DNA of 64,000 nt from Hsuehochloa calcarea (GCA_036346395.1 CM070609.1:30144223-30208222); one strand, 5' to 3'. Counted from the first letter of the stretch, positions 22,249 through 35,160 are shown. Program-made: numbers and translations. Notes: a model not told the origin generated them from the sequence alone.

Positions 22249-23201
22249 GAAACTACGAATCTGAGTTACTATCTTGGGATGCTCCCAATGTTACACTGCT
22301 TTAACTTTAGCGGGGTCAACTGCTACTCCTTCAGCTGTCATCACATGACCGGGGAAATCAACTTCCTTCTTCTAGAATTCACATTTGCTGAATTTAGCAT
22401 ATAACTGGTGCTCTCTAAGTTTCTCCAAGATTACTCTCAAATGCCCAACATGTTCTTCTTTTGTCTTGGAGTAAACCAAAACATCATCAATAAACACAAC
22501 TACAAACTTGTCCAGATATTCCATGAATACCTTGTTCATCATGTTCATGAAATAGGCAGGTCCATTAGTCAAACCAAAGGATATGACTAGGAACTCATAA
22601 TATCCGTATCGCGTTGAGAAAGCAGTCTTCGGTATATCCTTCAGACAAATCTTCAACTGATGGTAACCTGATCGCAAGTCGATCTTTGAGGTCACTCCGG
22701 CTCCTTTCATCTGGTCGAACAAATCATCAATTCAGGGCAGTGGGTACTTGTTCTTGATAGTGACTTCATTTAGAGAACAATAATCAATGACATTCTCATG
22801 ATTCCATCCTTTTTCCTGACAAAGAGGACTGGCGCTCCCCATGGCGATGAACTAGGTCTTACGAAGCATTTCTCAAGAAGTTCTTCAATTTGCTTCTTCA
22901 TTTCTACCAACTCATCGGCTAGCATCCGATAAGATCTCTTTGAAATTGGTGTTGTCCCTGGTACTAGATCAATGACGAACTCGATATCACGGTTTGGTGG
23001 CATTTCTGGCAACTCTTCTGGAAACACATCTGGGTATTCACTGACAATAGACGCGTCCTTCAAAGATACAGCCTTCACACTGTTGACTAACAGATGTCCA
23101 TCACGAACGGAGGTGGTTAGAAACTCTACTTTCTTTCCATTGGTATCCTCGATTGTTAAAGCTCCTCGGCCACAATCTAACACAGCTTTGTGCTTAGACA
23201 A
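22249..23201 (-). pseudogene. pol: gypsy 2 reverse transcriptase
   Basis: Frame 23201-22770 carries the region before RT and its start (EYPDVFPEELPEMPPNRDIE, SSSPWGAPVLFVRKKDG). A single missing base near 22785 shifts the frame just at the MCIDY motif. Frame 22722-22372 has IDLRSGYHQLKI, AFSTRYGYYEF and the catalytic VVFIDDVLVYS. Stops at 22732-22734, 22372-22374 and 22291-22293 interrupt it; each can be made by one C-to-T or G-to-A change from a CGA, TGG or CAA codon at conserved positions. Not functional as read. Confidence 0.9.
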
Positions 23202-23657
23202 TCAATCCATGCCAAGGATGACATCTATGGTCTGGGTGTTTACAACAATTAGGTTGACTAGAAACTCGACTCCAGCTATAAGTAACTTAACTCCTAAATA
23301 TCCCACTTTATAACTTAGCTCTGCTCTAGGCGACTGGACTAACAGAGTATGCTTAAGATATATAACTTCCAAATTATTCTTATTTGCAAAAACTCTCGAA
23401 GCAAATGAATATGAAGCTCCAGAATCAAACAGAACTGATGCAGGTACTGAATTTACCATAAACTTACCCAGTACGACATCGGGTGCTTCCTGAGCTCCTT
23501 CTAGAGTGACGTGGTTGACACGGCCTCTGACCACTGATTGCAGTGCTCCTCCGGTTTGACCAGTAGCTTGAGGAGTCCCTTGCTGGTTGCTCTGCGCTGG
23601 TGTCTTGGCTGGTGTAGCTCCAAGGTTGAAGCCTACTAGAGTTATCATTCCATTCTA
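23202..23657 (-). pseudogene. gypsy 2 aspartic protease
   Basis: The frame has VNHVTLEGAQEAPDVVLG, the retropepsin motif LFDSGASYSFAS with catalytic Asp, and the DVILGMD block at the end, where a TGA (23202-23204) replaces the expected Trp of the GMDWL motif. The stop at 23655-23657 separates it from the gag zinc knuckle. Confidence 0.88.
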
Positions 23658-24670
23658 AGGGCATCGATTGACGACGTACCCTGGATGACGGCAGGTAAAA
23701 CAAACTCTAGGTCCATTCTGAGAGTTGCTTCCTGGAGTGGGGTTGGCTGGTACAGGACTGCGGAAGTTCTGAGTAACTAGGCGAGGTGCTGAGGTTGGTG
23801 TAGGTGGGGCAAACGGTTAAACTGAGGTGGAACCATTCTTGCTTTCAACTGTGGTTGGTGACTTCCTTGCTGGGCCATTCTGCGCTTGCGGTTATCGTCC
23901 AATTCCTTGCGTTTATCTTCCAGAATCAAATCTTTGTTGATTAACTCCTGAAAATCTAGAAAGGTGTGTGCAATCAGTTTGACTTCCAATCCAGTGTTCA
24001 ATCCCTTTAGAAAATGACTCTGATGAGCCTTGTCGGTGGCGACATCTTCTGCAGCATAGCTGGCAAGTTGAGAGAATTTATTGAGGTAGTCAGTCACTAA
24101 CATTCCTCCTTGCTTGAGAGCACGGAACTCATCCATCTTCAAATCCATGATCACTTCCGGTACATGGTACCGGCGAAAAGCAATTGAGAACTCTTCCCAG
24201 GTGATATTTTGCGGTGTCTAATGTGTTGCACAGAAGTTTTCCCACCATTCGGCAGCTATGCCTTCCATCTGGTGAGTGGCGTACATGACTTTTTCATGAT
24301 CGCTGCATTGGGTGATGAGCAGCTTCCTCTCAATAACACGAAGCCAATCATCAGCTTCCACTGGTAAGACATGTCCAGAAAAAGCTGGTGGTCGAGTCCT
24401 CATGAACTCGGCTAGTTTGGATGGCACATGGTGACCATGAGCGACTGGGGCTTCATTATGATGGTGGTTGTTGTTGTTCTGGTTGTTCATCATCTGTATC
24501 TGATTCATCATTGTATACATCAGCTGAGTTTGAGCTACCATGAATGCTCCAAAGTTCTATAGGTCAACTGAAGGTGCTTGAGGTGGAGCTGCTCCTGCGA
24601 GGGTCTGCTCATTTTCTTCTGACGCAAGGGTGCTAGAACCGCTTGCAGCAGCTTGACGAGTTTGAACCAT
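23658..24670 (-). pseudogene. gag: gypsy 2 gag
   Basis: The start is ATG at 24670 on the - strand (MVQTRQAAASGSST). The capsid region includes FMRTRPPAFSGHVLPVEADDW and EGIAAEWWENF, then ALKQGGMLVTDYLNKFSQLA and FLKGLNTGLEVKL. The zinc knuckle reads CFTCRHPGYVVNRC, in which the usual His of CCHC is Tyr. TAG stops at 24557-24559 and 24218-24220 break the frame; both fit CAG-to-TAG changes. Gag would package the element RNA. Confidence 0.9.
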
Positions 24671-24943
24671 CTGATGACACTCCATGGGTTAGATAAGGTA
24701 GCAAGCATAAGATGAGTTAGGAATTAGGTAGGGGTAGGTAAAACCCAACAAACACATCTTCAAGAAAGCTCAACTGAAATACTTATATTAATTAAGATCT
24801 TAGCATGACTGCAACAATTGCCTAAGGGCCTTTGCAACTCACCCTTGCACACAAGAAAATAAGAACGAACTTAAACACACAAACTACCGCCTAAATGACG
24901 ACTCTCCTAATCTTAAGACTGGCTAAGCCTAAAACTCAACGGA
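24671..24943 (-). other. Spacer between the additional ORF and gag of gypsy 2
   Basis: No coding frame is visible. It separates the end of the additional ORF from the gag ATG, so a second message or re-initiation would be needed for both proteins. Confidence 0.5.
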
Positions 24944-25392
24944 CTACTCGACAAGATAGCATCCACAACCCTGACGGTGCTCTCGCCTGCTGTAGACCTG
25001 AAAACGAGCTGGCATCCTTACAAACTGATCTTGATGCCCTGGGACTGGTGCAACAGGAATAGGCGTCCCTAGTGCAGGCACAGCTGGTTCCTCCGGCTTT
25101 GTTGGCTCCTCTGGCTCTTCCGGTTCCTCAGCTTCTTCTGGCACTACTTCTTTAGGATCTTCCTCTTCAGGGACTTCATTATGCTCGTGCTGGCCATAAA
25201 GAGTCTCTTTTAGAATGCCGATCCTTTCTTATGCACTTTGTAGGGTCTCGTAGGCGCACTCCATCTCTGTGGCTGTCAACTCCAGTGACTCCTCTTGGGT
25301 AGCGGCAAACTGAGCAAGATGCATGACATTGGCGTTGCTCTCTCCATCTGTAGATGGATAACTTGCAAGAACATCCAATGCAAATGTACGAG
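24944..25392 (-). pseudogene. gypsy 2 additional ORF upstream of gag, 3' part
   Basis: This is the second half of an extra sense-strand ORF between the primer site and gag. It begins at the CACTA 2 insertion point and carries a helical MHLAQFAATQEESLELTATE segment, then a stop at 25229-25231, and ends with an acidic EEAEEPEEPEEP repeat and a VSRREHRQGCG-like end at 24944. Its first half is at 46545-46863. Counting one GAG duplication, the two halves join in frame for about 254 codons. Function unknown. Confidence 0.75.
25390..25392. repeat. Left 3-bp target duplication (GAG) of CACTA 2
   Basis: GAG precedes the left terminus and recurs at 46545-46547 after the right terminus. Removing one copy restores a continuous reading frame in the gypsy 2 additional ORF. 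Confidence 0.92.
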
Positions 25393-25760
25393 CACTACAA
25401 GAAATCTGCTGAACTATGACAAAATTGCTATGACAACTAGGTAAATCTTCATTATATGACCCTATTCTATGACGTTGTTCGGCAGCTGCATCATAAAGAG
25501 CATCCCGGGGCTGGGACCCCACTTGTAGTGACGAAAAATGTCAAAATCGTCACTAACTCCCAATCCTCAAATTGTCATAAACAGGGCATTTGGCATTGTG
25601 ACGCCATTGCTTTTGTCATAGTTACACAGGTGACAATCTCATATCGTCGTAATCCTCTTAGAGTTTTTTTGGATAAAGTTACACATGTGACAAGCTGGTT
25701 TGTTGCCACTGTGGACGAACAGAAGTGGGACCCACATGTCAGGAAGTGTTGCAAAATGTA
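25393..25760 (+). repeat. Left terminus and subterminal repeats of CACTA 2
   Basis: The terminal inverted repeat is 25393-25420. Short GTGACG/CGTCAC and TGTCATA motifs recur behind it (for example at about 25531, 25548 and 25597), echoing the right end. An internal CTTGTAGTG at about 25522-25530 resembles a terminus in reverse. Confidence 0.75.
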
Positions 25761-26440
25761 ATGTGGCACGCGCAAATAAAAACCAGGTCGCAGGTTTCAA
25801 ACCGGGGACCTGTTGCATCGCAAGCTGCTCCAACACCACTGCACCATCGAGAGGAATTCGTTGAAATCGTATATGAATATCTAGATAAGCTATTACATAC
25901 GAGGCAGAGACTTACATAGAAAAACAAGTAGCACGGTGGCGGCCACTGTGTTTGAACGGCTGAGCAAAGGGGACGGTTGCGCCTCCCGCCGGCGACGGCT
26001 GCTCGTCCCATCTGCCCCAGCTCCGTGGCACGTCCACAGCTGCTACGTCGGTCGGCCGACACCTAGATCTGGCCAGACATAGGCCATTCTCAATTGTAGT
26101 CTTCAATTGAAGGTAAGGATGCCCTCCATTCTCCTTTTGTTGCTTCTTAGTGGCTCGGGTTTGGTTGAATAATAGTGCTATTGTAGATTTTGTGCGTTTT
26201 TAGCTAGTCCATATATGGTTTAACTTGAGCATATGCCACTGAATTACCAATTTGAGAGTTTAGAATACACTTAATTTTACAAGCCGTTCGGTCATTGTAA
26301 AATATTTATGTTTTGTGAAGTTGAACAGTATGAAGATGTGAATAGCATGGACAATAACTTTGACTAAGGTTTACTTGTTTGAATGGCTGATAGATGGGCA
26401 ATAATTTTGATTAATTTGTACTTGTTTGAGTGTCTGATAG
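25761..26440 (+). other. Leader region of the CACTA 2 TNP2 gene
   Basis: No convincing coding frame. A tRNA-like hairpin (complement of about 25783-25870, GGTTTGAAACC flanked by CAGGTC/GACCTG) is present. A GC-rich tract at 25940-26070 is followed by a GTAAGG donor-like site at 26112 and AT-rich sequence up to the transposase start, so this is probably a non-coding first exon and intron. Confidence 0.4.
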
Positions 26441-27731
26441 ATGGACAGATCTTGGATTAAATCCGCATAGCTTTAACACCGCATATGAATGGGGTGAAAG
26501 AGTTCATGCAATTTGTTAGTGTCCAATTTGATGAGAATGCTGAAATACTTTGCCCATGTCGTGTATGTTTGAATCGGGCTCATAGACCTCAAGGGGTTGT
26601 GGAGGATCACATATATATTCATGGGATGTCAAGCACATACAATAGGTGGATCCATCATGGAGAACCATTGGATAATGGAATTCATGAAAATGCACCGCAT
26701 GAGAATGAACCATTCGATACTATGGAACATGATTTGAAGAGGATGTTGGTTTGAACGAGGACAACGACGGTGATGATAGAATTCCAGATATGGTAGAGGA
26801 GTTATACACAGCTGAAGAACAAGGTGGACGGAATTCAATGTTTGGAAGTGTAATAGTAGAGTTGCAGCGCCAGCCTTATCCTGGATGTGCTCATTTTTCT
26901 TTCAGCAGTTGCTGAACTGGGAAATTTCTTTCAGCAGTTATGTTGCAAAACTCTAAAGCTAGATGTTCTGCATAAATTGAAAGTTCAAATCCCAATCATT
27001 TTGTGCAAGCTTGAGAAATTTTTTCCACCAGCTTTCTTTGATGTTATGATAGACTTGGCTGTTCATTTACCTGATGAAGCAATCCTAAGAGGCCCAGTGT
27101 AATATGGCTGGATGTACCCAGTGGAAAGAAGACTATGTACACTGAAGTGTTTTGTGAGGAATAGGGCTAGACCTGGAGGATCCATTGCAGAAGCATATAT
27201 TGCTAATGAGTGTTTAACTTTTTGCTCAAGGTACTTGAATGATGTGGAGACACGATTCAATCAAGAGGGCAGGAATAGAGAGCATGTTGACTTAAAAGAA
27301 GGTGACCTCTCTGTTTTTCAGCATGATGTTCATTTAATTGGAGCCTCGAGGATGACATATCTTGAAGGTTGTTATGACAAGATGGTTTGGTATGTGCTCA
27401 ACAATTGTCCTGAGGTTCATCCATTTATGGAGTATGTGATCCCTTCTAACACTTTTGACTTTTGTTTCAGATATAATATATATACTATTTATCTGTAATT
27501 TCTGAAGCCACTATGCAGGTTATGTAGACAAGAGTTAGAGAAAGAAGGTAGTCATGATGTGGAAAAAAGGCTAGAGCATGAATTTGCCACATGGTGTAAG
27601 AAGCATGTGAGTTTTCTTTGCAATTTTGGATGGAACTCTGATCAGGTGTATAGGTTATCATCATGCTGACCTTTCTATTGTTCAGATGGCAAGATTGCGT
27701 TATGTGGAGGGAGTAGAGGTCAGTGATGACC
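26441..27731 (+). pseudogene. TNP2-type transposase of CACTA 2, 5' part, central domain missing
   Basis: The start ATG at 26441 gives MDRSW, the usual TNP2 opening, but a stop follows after nine codons. The next frame (26485-26754) is a transposase-associated domain: NGVKEFMQFVSVQFDENAEI, CPCRVCLNRAHRPQG, EDHIYIHGMSSTYNRWIHHG. Soon after (26830-26890) the sequence jumps to DUF4218-type pieces: FFQQLCCKTLKLDVLHKLK, ILCKLEKFFPPAFFDVMIDL, and 27112-27498 GWMYPVERRLCTLKCF to FMEYV. The several hundred residues of the catalytic Transposase_21 region normally between are absent. Gypsy 3 interrupts the gene at 27736/27737. Confidence 0.88.
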
Positions 27732-27736
27732 TATAT
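27732..27736. repeat. Left 5-bp target duplication (TATAT) of gypsy 3
   Basis: TATAT precedes the LTR and recurs at 39219-39223 after the other LTR. Confidence 0.88.
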
Positions 27737-30700
27737 TGTCGAACCCGGGAACGAAGGATCCCGAATTCTCTGTGTTCATACACTAGTCCAGATTTCCAAA
27801 GTACACAAATACAAAATGTTATCACAAACATATCCAAAGGTATATTAATAATCATAGAGTTTATTACAACCGGGCCCGAGGCCAAATAAAACATTGCTTA
27901 AGCAAAATATAATGGTAGCTACACGATACGCCACAGTAATCGCGAGATCGCGCCTAATCGCCCCGCTCCTCACCTTCTCGATAGCAGTCTTCTCCCGAAT
28001 AATAATATTCAAAGAAGAGTGAGCACTACAACCGTGCTCGCAAATTACACCCAATACGTAATTTAGAATGCATGCATAAGTTATTCAAAGGAAGGTTGTA
28101 GGGTTTATTTGCATAAATCACCTTTTTGGTTTAAATATTTATACTAAGTTTCAAGGCACATTTTCATTACATAACTAAAATCGATTTAAAATTGATCATT
28201 TTATAGTGGATAACCTCCATATGAAACATGGTGAAGGATACCCTCCTATCACAAGGCTATCCGCCTAAATTTACCACAAGGATTAACCATCCTCAAATCA
28301 TGTCCAAAGTTATTTTAAAACCAAAACAAATCTAACTTAGAGTGGCTTTGCTCAAGATGTCCATGACCGTGGACACGGCTATTCAATAGATTTACACTGC
28401 AGAGGTTGTACAACTTTACCCACACGAGATAATTTGCCTGCATGTCGCCAATACACACTTCCTTAGGTGTGTGACTAGGCAATTATCACAAGGCGCTTCC
28501 AATGTACTACCTCAATACCAATATGCCCGCTAAGGTTTCACTTCCATTAGGCTAACCACCACTGAAACCCCTCTTGCGCCAAGTGGGAATAAAGTCTAAC
28601 CGACACCCACACAACAAAATGGCATAAACAATACCGAGGTAATACAAATTATTAAGCCCGGTTCGCCCATACGTAACATGTGGTAGTACGGTGGAGCTTT
28701 TGCAAGATGCGCTCAAAGGCCGGTCCTTAATCTACTTGGGCAACTTTCAATAATAACCCTGGTCTCGACCCTAACTGACAGTGCCCTGCATAAACTTGCA
28801 CCCACCAACGGTCCATGTTTGCCCAAGTACAAACCATTTTCTTATTTTTATAAGTTTTCAAAGACATTTGCAAAGTCCACCATGACAAAGCAATGTCATA
28901 GGCTTTTTATCAATTTATGAAATTTTGGCTAAATTCTCCCAAAGTCAAATATTTCATGGTCTAAGCATTTGCTATGCATATATATTTATTTTTAAATTCA
29001 TTTGACTAAGGTTACAAGGAATTGATAATACAACAATCAAATTTGGCTATACAAAGGAATTGGAATAATTAAATATTTAAAACAGGAATTTAAAATAATT
29101 AAATACAATTATGCATGCAATAATAATTTAAAACAGGAATTAAATAATTTTAAATATTGGGGGCAAAATGGTCAATGGTGTAACTTGCCTTGCTCAAATT
29201 CCTGGTATTCTACTTCTTCAATAGGGTCAAGCTCTCCGGAGTCGTCAAAATCTATACGCGAAAATATTCCAAATTCAAACAGAATTCAAATGAACACAAA
29301 TAAATTCAAATGAAAATTCAAATTAACTCCAAATTAAATAATTTTGGTTTAGTTAGCTAGATCTTGATTTTATACAAATTTAGAAATTTGAATCACCTAA
29401 ATCGGAGTTTGTATGAAGAAATACGAGCTCCTGGAAGTTTAAATCTAAATTTAAATCAAAAATCAGAATTTCTGAATTTCCCGAATTAATTTTCTAAAGG
29501 AAATTCTATTTATTGCGCCACCGACGCCAAGAAGATCGCTCACAGAGACCGACATGTGGGCCCAAACAATATGGATCGAGTCCACGTGTCACCCGAATCC
29601 ACTTGTGGACTCGGCGACGCAATGCGAGTGAGGTGGTGGCGTACGGGCGCGCCGTCCACGCTGGCGCTAAGTGGTCGCTACGCGCCCAAAATGCCCATGT
29701 GGCGCCAGTGGCACCGACTTGGCGCCACATCAAGACGGAAGGCGCCGGAACCAAGGTTCCGGCGAATGGCGCGGCGAGCGAGCTCGGTGAGGTGCGCAAT
29801 GTGTTCGAGTGGAACGATGTCGAGTGTGATGCGCCACCGGCGCGCGAGGGCGTGGCCGAAGATCGCTCGGCGACGGAGAGAGGCGGCGCGCGTTCGGTTG
29901 TTGGCGGCGAAGGTGCTCGGGTCTTCAGCGAAGCCAAGGCGCGCATCAGATCGCCGAGTATGTCAAGCCGATGGTGCGGTCGCGGTGGTCGGAGAATGCT
30001 TGCCGTCGCGGAATCAAGAAGATGGAGCTCGCCGTTAACGGGAAACTTCAAATGCCGGCGATTGAGAGCGAGCAAAGCTTCGGAGTAGATGGAATGGAGT
30101 GTGGGAGAGAATGCGCAATGGGGCACCTTTATAGGCGAGGGGAGGCCGAGGTGGAGATCGTGTCGCGGTAATGGCGGAGGCGAGAGGCGCGGGGCGCTTC
30201 CGGTTTAAGAAGGGGTAATGTCGGGGTGAACGCGCGTTAATCGGCGATGCTAATGCGCCAGAATGCGGGGGTTAAGGCGGAGGGAATCACGGAGGAGACG
30301 GTTCGCGCGGCATCAATGGCGGCAGGAGAGCGATGTCGCGGAGAAGAAAGGGGCGGGAAGAAGCATAGTCAGGCCGGGCCCACCAACAATGAGACAGAGC
30401 GGAGAGAGGCGCGGCGGATTGATGGTTGGCCGTCCGATTTTGATCGGACGGTCCGCGTTAGTATTCGCGCTGGGAGAGTTTGGCCGAGATGCGCACAAAG
30501 GCCGGGCTTCGCCCAAGATCAGAAAGGTAAGATTTTAAACCTTTTTCAATTGATTTAATTCCGAAATTCAAATAGGCTTTAGAAAATAGTAAATGAAGTC
30601 CAAAAATTTTGAGAAAATTCACATAAATTCTATGAGGCATTCGGATTTAAATAAAATAATTCCAACTTTTAGTTGGTAATAGTTTTGCACATAAATTCTT

Positions 30701-30804
30701 TTAGCCTTAATATAATTTATTGAAAAGCTTTTAAAAATTCCAAAAATCCACAAAAATTAATAAAGTCTTATTTTTAAATGAAATTGAAATTTTGGGTCAT
30801 ATAA
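27737..30804 (-). repeat. 3' LTR of gypsy 3
   Basis: On the window strand it starts TGTCGAACCCGGG. The end is read as about 30804, where TCATATA stands in place of the CTGTTACA of the partner, so the last bases have changed. The GC-rich part is 29513-30530, with a TATAAAG box complementary to about 30127-30133. Confidence 0.9.
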
Positions 30805-30818
30805 ACCTACCCCTTAAA
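30805..30818 (-). other. Polypurine tract of gypsy 3
   Basis: On the - strand this reads TTAAGGGGTAGGTT, next to the 3' LTR. Confidence 0.65.
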
Positions 30819-30844
30819 GGGAATCTCGACCCTAGATTCAGACT

Positions 30845-33800
30845 TGGTCGACAAAAGGTAGGGATACTCGGCCTCAAAACTTCTTCTCGCTCCTGTAGCT
30901 TCTTCTTCAATGATTGCTCCATCGAACCTTACAAGAACGAATGACTTTGCTTCGGTGCGCTGCTCGCCACATCGAGAATCTTGATTGGTTGTTCCACATA
31001 GGTGAGATCTTCCTCAAGATCGATGCTCTCGAGCTGTTTCTTCCGTTGGTACTCGAGACATTTCTTTAATCGAGATACATGGAAGACATTGTGAACAAAT
31101 GACAGAGATGCCGGTAGTTCCAATCGATAAGCAACTTCACCTCTTTTGCCAAAATCTTATAGGGTCCGACAAATGCAGGTGCGAGTTTTCCTTTAGTCTC
31201 GAATCTCTTCACTCCTGAGTGGAGTTACCCGAGATAGACAAAATCTCCCATCTCAAGGATAGTTCTCTCCGACGATTATCGGCATAACTCTTTGTCGGGT
31301 TTGAGCTACTTTCGACGCTCTCTTATTGCTTTTACCTTACTTTCACTTTCTTTTATCAATTCCGTCCAAGAATTGGTGTTCTCCTACTTGATCCCAAAGA
31401 AGAGGGTTCTACACTTTCTACCATACAATGCTTCAATGGCGACATCTCGCAGTGGCTTGAAAGTCGTTGTTGTAGGAAAATTCTGATAGGGCAAATTCTT
31501 ATCCCACTTCTTCCATAATCTATAGCACAAGCTCAAGCATGTCTTCTAGGACCTGATTTACACATTCACCGCCATCTGCTTGGGGATGATATGTCAGGTC
31601 AAGTTGAGTCTGTTCCCAAAGCTTCATGTAGACTCGCCAAAATTTTGAAGTGAATCATGAACCTCTATCGGACACAATTTTCTTGGGTATACCATGTAGA
31701 TGACGATCCTCGCCATGTACAATTCTCGCTAACTTATTGCTTCGTAAGTGGTCTTGATCGAATAAAATGAGCCACTTTTGTTAATCGGTCAATTATCACC
31801 CAAATGGAATCACAACCCGATTGGGTCCTAGGTAGTCCGGTGATAAAATCCATACCAATCTCCTCCCATTTCCACTCGGAATTGGTAATGGTTGTAATAA
31901 TCCGCAGTCTCTCGATGTTCCGCTTAACACGACATACATCACAACGCAACAAACTCAACGATCTCTCGCTTCATACTAACCCACCAATACTTTTCCTTCA
32001 GATCCCGGTACATCTTGGTACTCCCGGATGGATAGAGTAAGGTGATTCATGAGCTTCTTTCGTAATTAGTTGTCCGGTTTCATGGTGTTTAGGTACACGA
32101 TGCGTTGCCAAACCATACTGCGGCCTTGCTCGCCTTCGTAAAATCTCGGGCTTTGCCTCTTCTCATGTTCTTCATGATTTCTTTGATGTCTTCGCTTTCT
32201 AGCCGTTTTTCTCCGATCCGACTTTGTATGGTTGGTTGGACTTCCACCGTGTTTATACAAACCTTGATCGACAATTTCAGATTCGATGCTTTAGTTCTTC
32301 ATACAACTCGTTGATTTTCTTGAACTAACACCGTGTTGCAAGATGCTTTCCTACTCGAGCATCCGCTACCACGCTGGCTTTACCCGTGATAATGAATTCC
32401 AAGGTCATAATCCTTTATCGCTCTAACCATCTTCTTTGCCCGAGATTAAGATCCGATCGGGTGAAGATATATTTCAAACTTTATGATCTGTGAAAATCTC
32501 ACAATGTTACCAATGAGATAATGCCGCCAGATTTTCAAAGCATGCACAATTGTCGCTAACTCTAAATCATGAGTTGATAATTTCCTTCATGTGGCCTTAA
32601 TCGACGAGATGCATAAGCCACTACCTTTCCTTCCTGCATCGAACACATCCTAGTTCTCAAGTGATGCGCCACGTAAAACTTCAAAATCCTTACGATATCC
32701 GTAAAACTAGCATCGTGCAGAGACTAGTCTTTTCTTCACTCTTGAAAACTATGTTCACAAGCACTTGTCCATTCAAATTTCTTTTCCTTCTTCGAAGTTG
32801 AGTCATGGGTTTGGCGATCTTGGAGAAACTTTCAATGAATCATGTAGTACCCACTAATCCGAGAAAACTTCTCACTTCGTGATGACTTGGGTTGCTTCCA
32901 ATCCATTACTGCCTTCAACCTTTGAGGGTCTCATCAAACTCCTCCTGCGACACAATGTGTCCAAGAAAAGCCACTTGATGAGCCAAAATTCACTTTTGCC
33001 GAGTTTGGCATAAAGTTGGTGTTCTCAAGTTTGCCCAAAATAATTCGAGATGTTTTTCATGCTCTTCCATATCTCTTGAATAGATGAGAATATCATCTAT
33101 GAATACCACCACAAACTTATCCAAGAATTCCATGAACACTTTGTTCATCATATTCATGAAATAAGCAGGGCATTTGTTAGTCCAAATGACATCACCGTGA
33201 ACTCGCATACCCATATCCGTGGTGAAGGTCGCCTTCTAATATCTTCCTGGCCGATTTTTAATCGATGGTAGCCCGACCTCAAATCAATCTTGGAGAAAAC
33301 ATCGCTCCTTTGTTGATCAAACAGATCATCTATCCTAGGTAACGGTACTTGTTTTTGATTGTTACCTCATTGAGTGATCTATAGTCCACACACATTCTCA
33401 TACTATTGTCTTTCTTTTGACAAATAGTACCGAGCTCCCAAGGCGATGAACTTGGTTGAATGTAACCTTTACTCAGTAGTTCTTCGATCCGCTTCTTCAA
33501 CTCGCTAGATCGCTTGCCGCATTCTCGTAGGGTCGCTTGAAATTGGAGCATCCCAGGACTAAGTCAATTAAGAACATTATGTCCCGTCCGTGGCATACTG
33601 TAAGTCCTCCGAAAAACATCCGATATTCTTGTACCACGGTATATCTTCCGCTTTACTTCCTTTAAATCGGTCAAGATAGGACTTCTTTCCGTAGAAGTCT
33701 TGGGTTGGAACTCTACCAAATCCCTTGTTCATTGGTGAGGTTGATAGATCTACTAGCACAATCTATCCTCGCCTCGATTTTTGGCAAGCCACCCATTCCA

Positions 33801-33960
33801 AGAATTACGCCCAATCCTTGCGAACGCAAGACTATTAAGTTGGCCGAGAAAGTTACTCCGAGATTTCAAAGGTAAGATTTGGATAGAATAAACTAGCCCT
33901 CATTTCGAGCCCGGGAATGGATTAACATGGGCTTAACTAAGGGGAGGTAGATAACCCATA
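30845..33960 (-). pseudogene. pol: gypsy 3 pol (protease end, RT, RNase H, integrase), heavily frameshifted
   Basis: Recognisable pieces in order on the - strand are RT start (ELLSKGYIQPSSSPWE and SMRMCVDYRSLNEVTIKNKY, about 33500-33360), RT core (FMNMMNKVFMEFLDKFVVVF then IDDILIYS, about 33160-33070), integrase core (KWEEIGMDFITGLPRTQSGC and SIWVIIDRLTKVAHF, about 31900-31760), and the C-terminal region (FVHNVFHVSRLKKCL and EEDLTYVEQPIKILD, about 31100-30975). Frame changes occur every 100-250 bases. It resembles gypsy 2 pol closely enough to be the same clade. It cannot produce a working polyprotein as read. Confidence 0.85.
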
Positions 33961-35160
33961 TTTTTCCACAAACTTATTTGACACAAAAGAATGCGAAGCT
34001 CGGAATCAAATAAAACCGATGCCGGTACTCGAGTTGACAAGGAACGTACTCAAGAACAACATCCGTGCCGCATGGGCTTCCTCTCATGGTGACGTGATTC
34101 ACACGCCCTTCATGAATTGACCACCGGTCTTGAGGGACCACGAGACCAAACTCCGGAGTTGGCTTGACGGGGTGATAGTCACGCTTCTTGGGACACTTAT
34201 TGGCATAATGACCCAACTCGCTGCGTTGAAAGCATGTGATTCTCGCCGTGGAAATAATCGCTTCACTGAATCGACCTCCGACGAACTACTACGGAATCCG
34301 GAAGTATTTGGGCGCGAATCGGGCCGAACTCTCGGTGTAGTAGTCCGAATCTCCCACGCCGAGGTGGTTGAGATTGAGTGAAACGAGGCTTGGGCGATCC
34401 CTCCCGAGTTAAACTTCCGAGCCGCCATCCTCCGCTATGCGATTCTCCATTTCGATGTTTTCCTTCCGGCGATGGCCTTATTTACCAACCGCCGAAAGTC
34501 GGTAAAATCTCGAGAAATCAAACGAACAGAGAGTTCGCTGCTTAACCCTTCCGTAAATCGCTCTTGTCTGCCTTCATCTCTCGCTACATCCTCGGGGCAT
34601 AGCGAGCAAGTTGGTTAAACTTATGCGTATATTCACCGATCGAACGGTTTCCTTGGCGAGCGAGCGAAACTCCTTCTTTTCAAGGTAATCATGCCGATGG
34701 AATGTGAGATCGGCGGAAAGCTTGCATGAACTCATCCCAAGTGATTTCTTGGGCATTAGCATGAGACATGCTCAAATTATCCCACCATTCGATGCGGGAC
34801 CCATCAATTGATGAGAGGCAAACAAAACTCTCTCACGATCCGTGCATCGAGCAATATCCAGCTTTCTTTCCAATGGCCCCGAGCCAATCATCTGCGCCCA
34901 TGGGTTCTGTGTGCTACTAGAAAATGTTGGCGACGATCCTCATGAACTCGCATAAAGTTACTCTTGCGGGAGGTGGAGGAGCATGATAGGTCACGATGCT
35001 TGGGTATTCGATTGCCGTGAAGGGATGGGCTAGCAACTCAATCGATGAGTCTTGACCATCATTTGGCGCCATCAGGGCTTCAGCTGGAGGAGGTGGTGGT
35101 CGTTGAACTGATTTTCTTGATATTCGCATTCTCATTTCCTTGCCCTCTAGCACTGACATT
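33961..35160 (-). pseudogene. gag: gypsy 3 gag, frameshifted
   Basis: The - strand frame 35159-34917 has MSVLEGKEMRMRISRKSVQR then a proline-rich run and an FMRIVANIF end that resembles the FMR start of gag capsid. Later pieces include SFHRHDYLEKKEF-type basic sequence (about 34700) and a zinc knuckle ending LGHYANKCPKKRDYHPV (about 34215-34165). A protease-like VNHVTMRGSPCGTDVVL follows (about 34095-34050). The frame is broken several times. Confidence 0.75.

Noticed and set aside
25783..25870. tRNA-like or SINE-like hairpin on the - strand (GGTTTGAAACC)
   Set aside because: A T-arm-like hairpin is present, but no full cloverleaf, clear A box, or poly-A/T tail could be drawn, so no tRNA or SINE is called.
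29506..30126. 206-codon - strand and 191-codon + strand frames in the GC-rich part of the gypsy 3 LTR
   Set aside because: They lie inside an LTR, are not kept open in the partner LTR, and resemble no protein.
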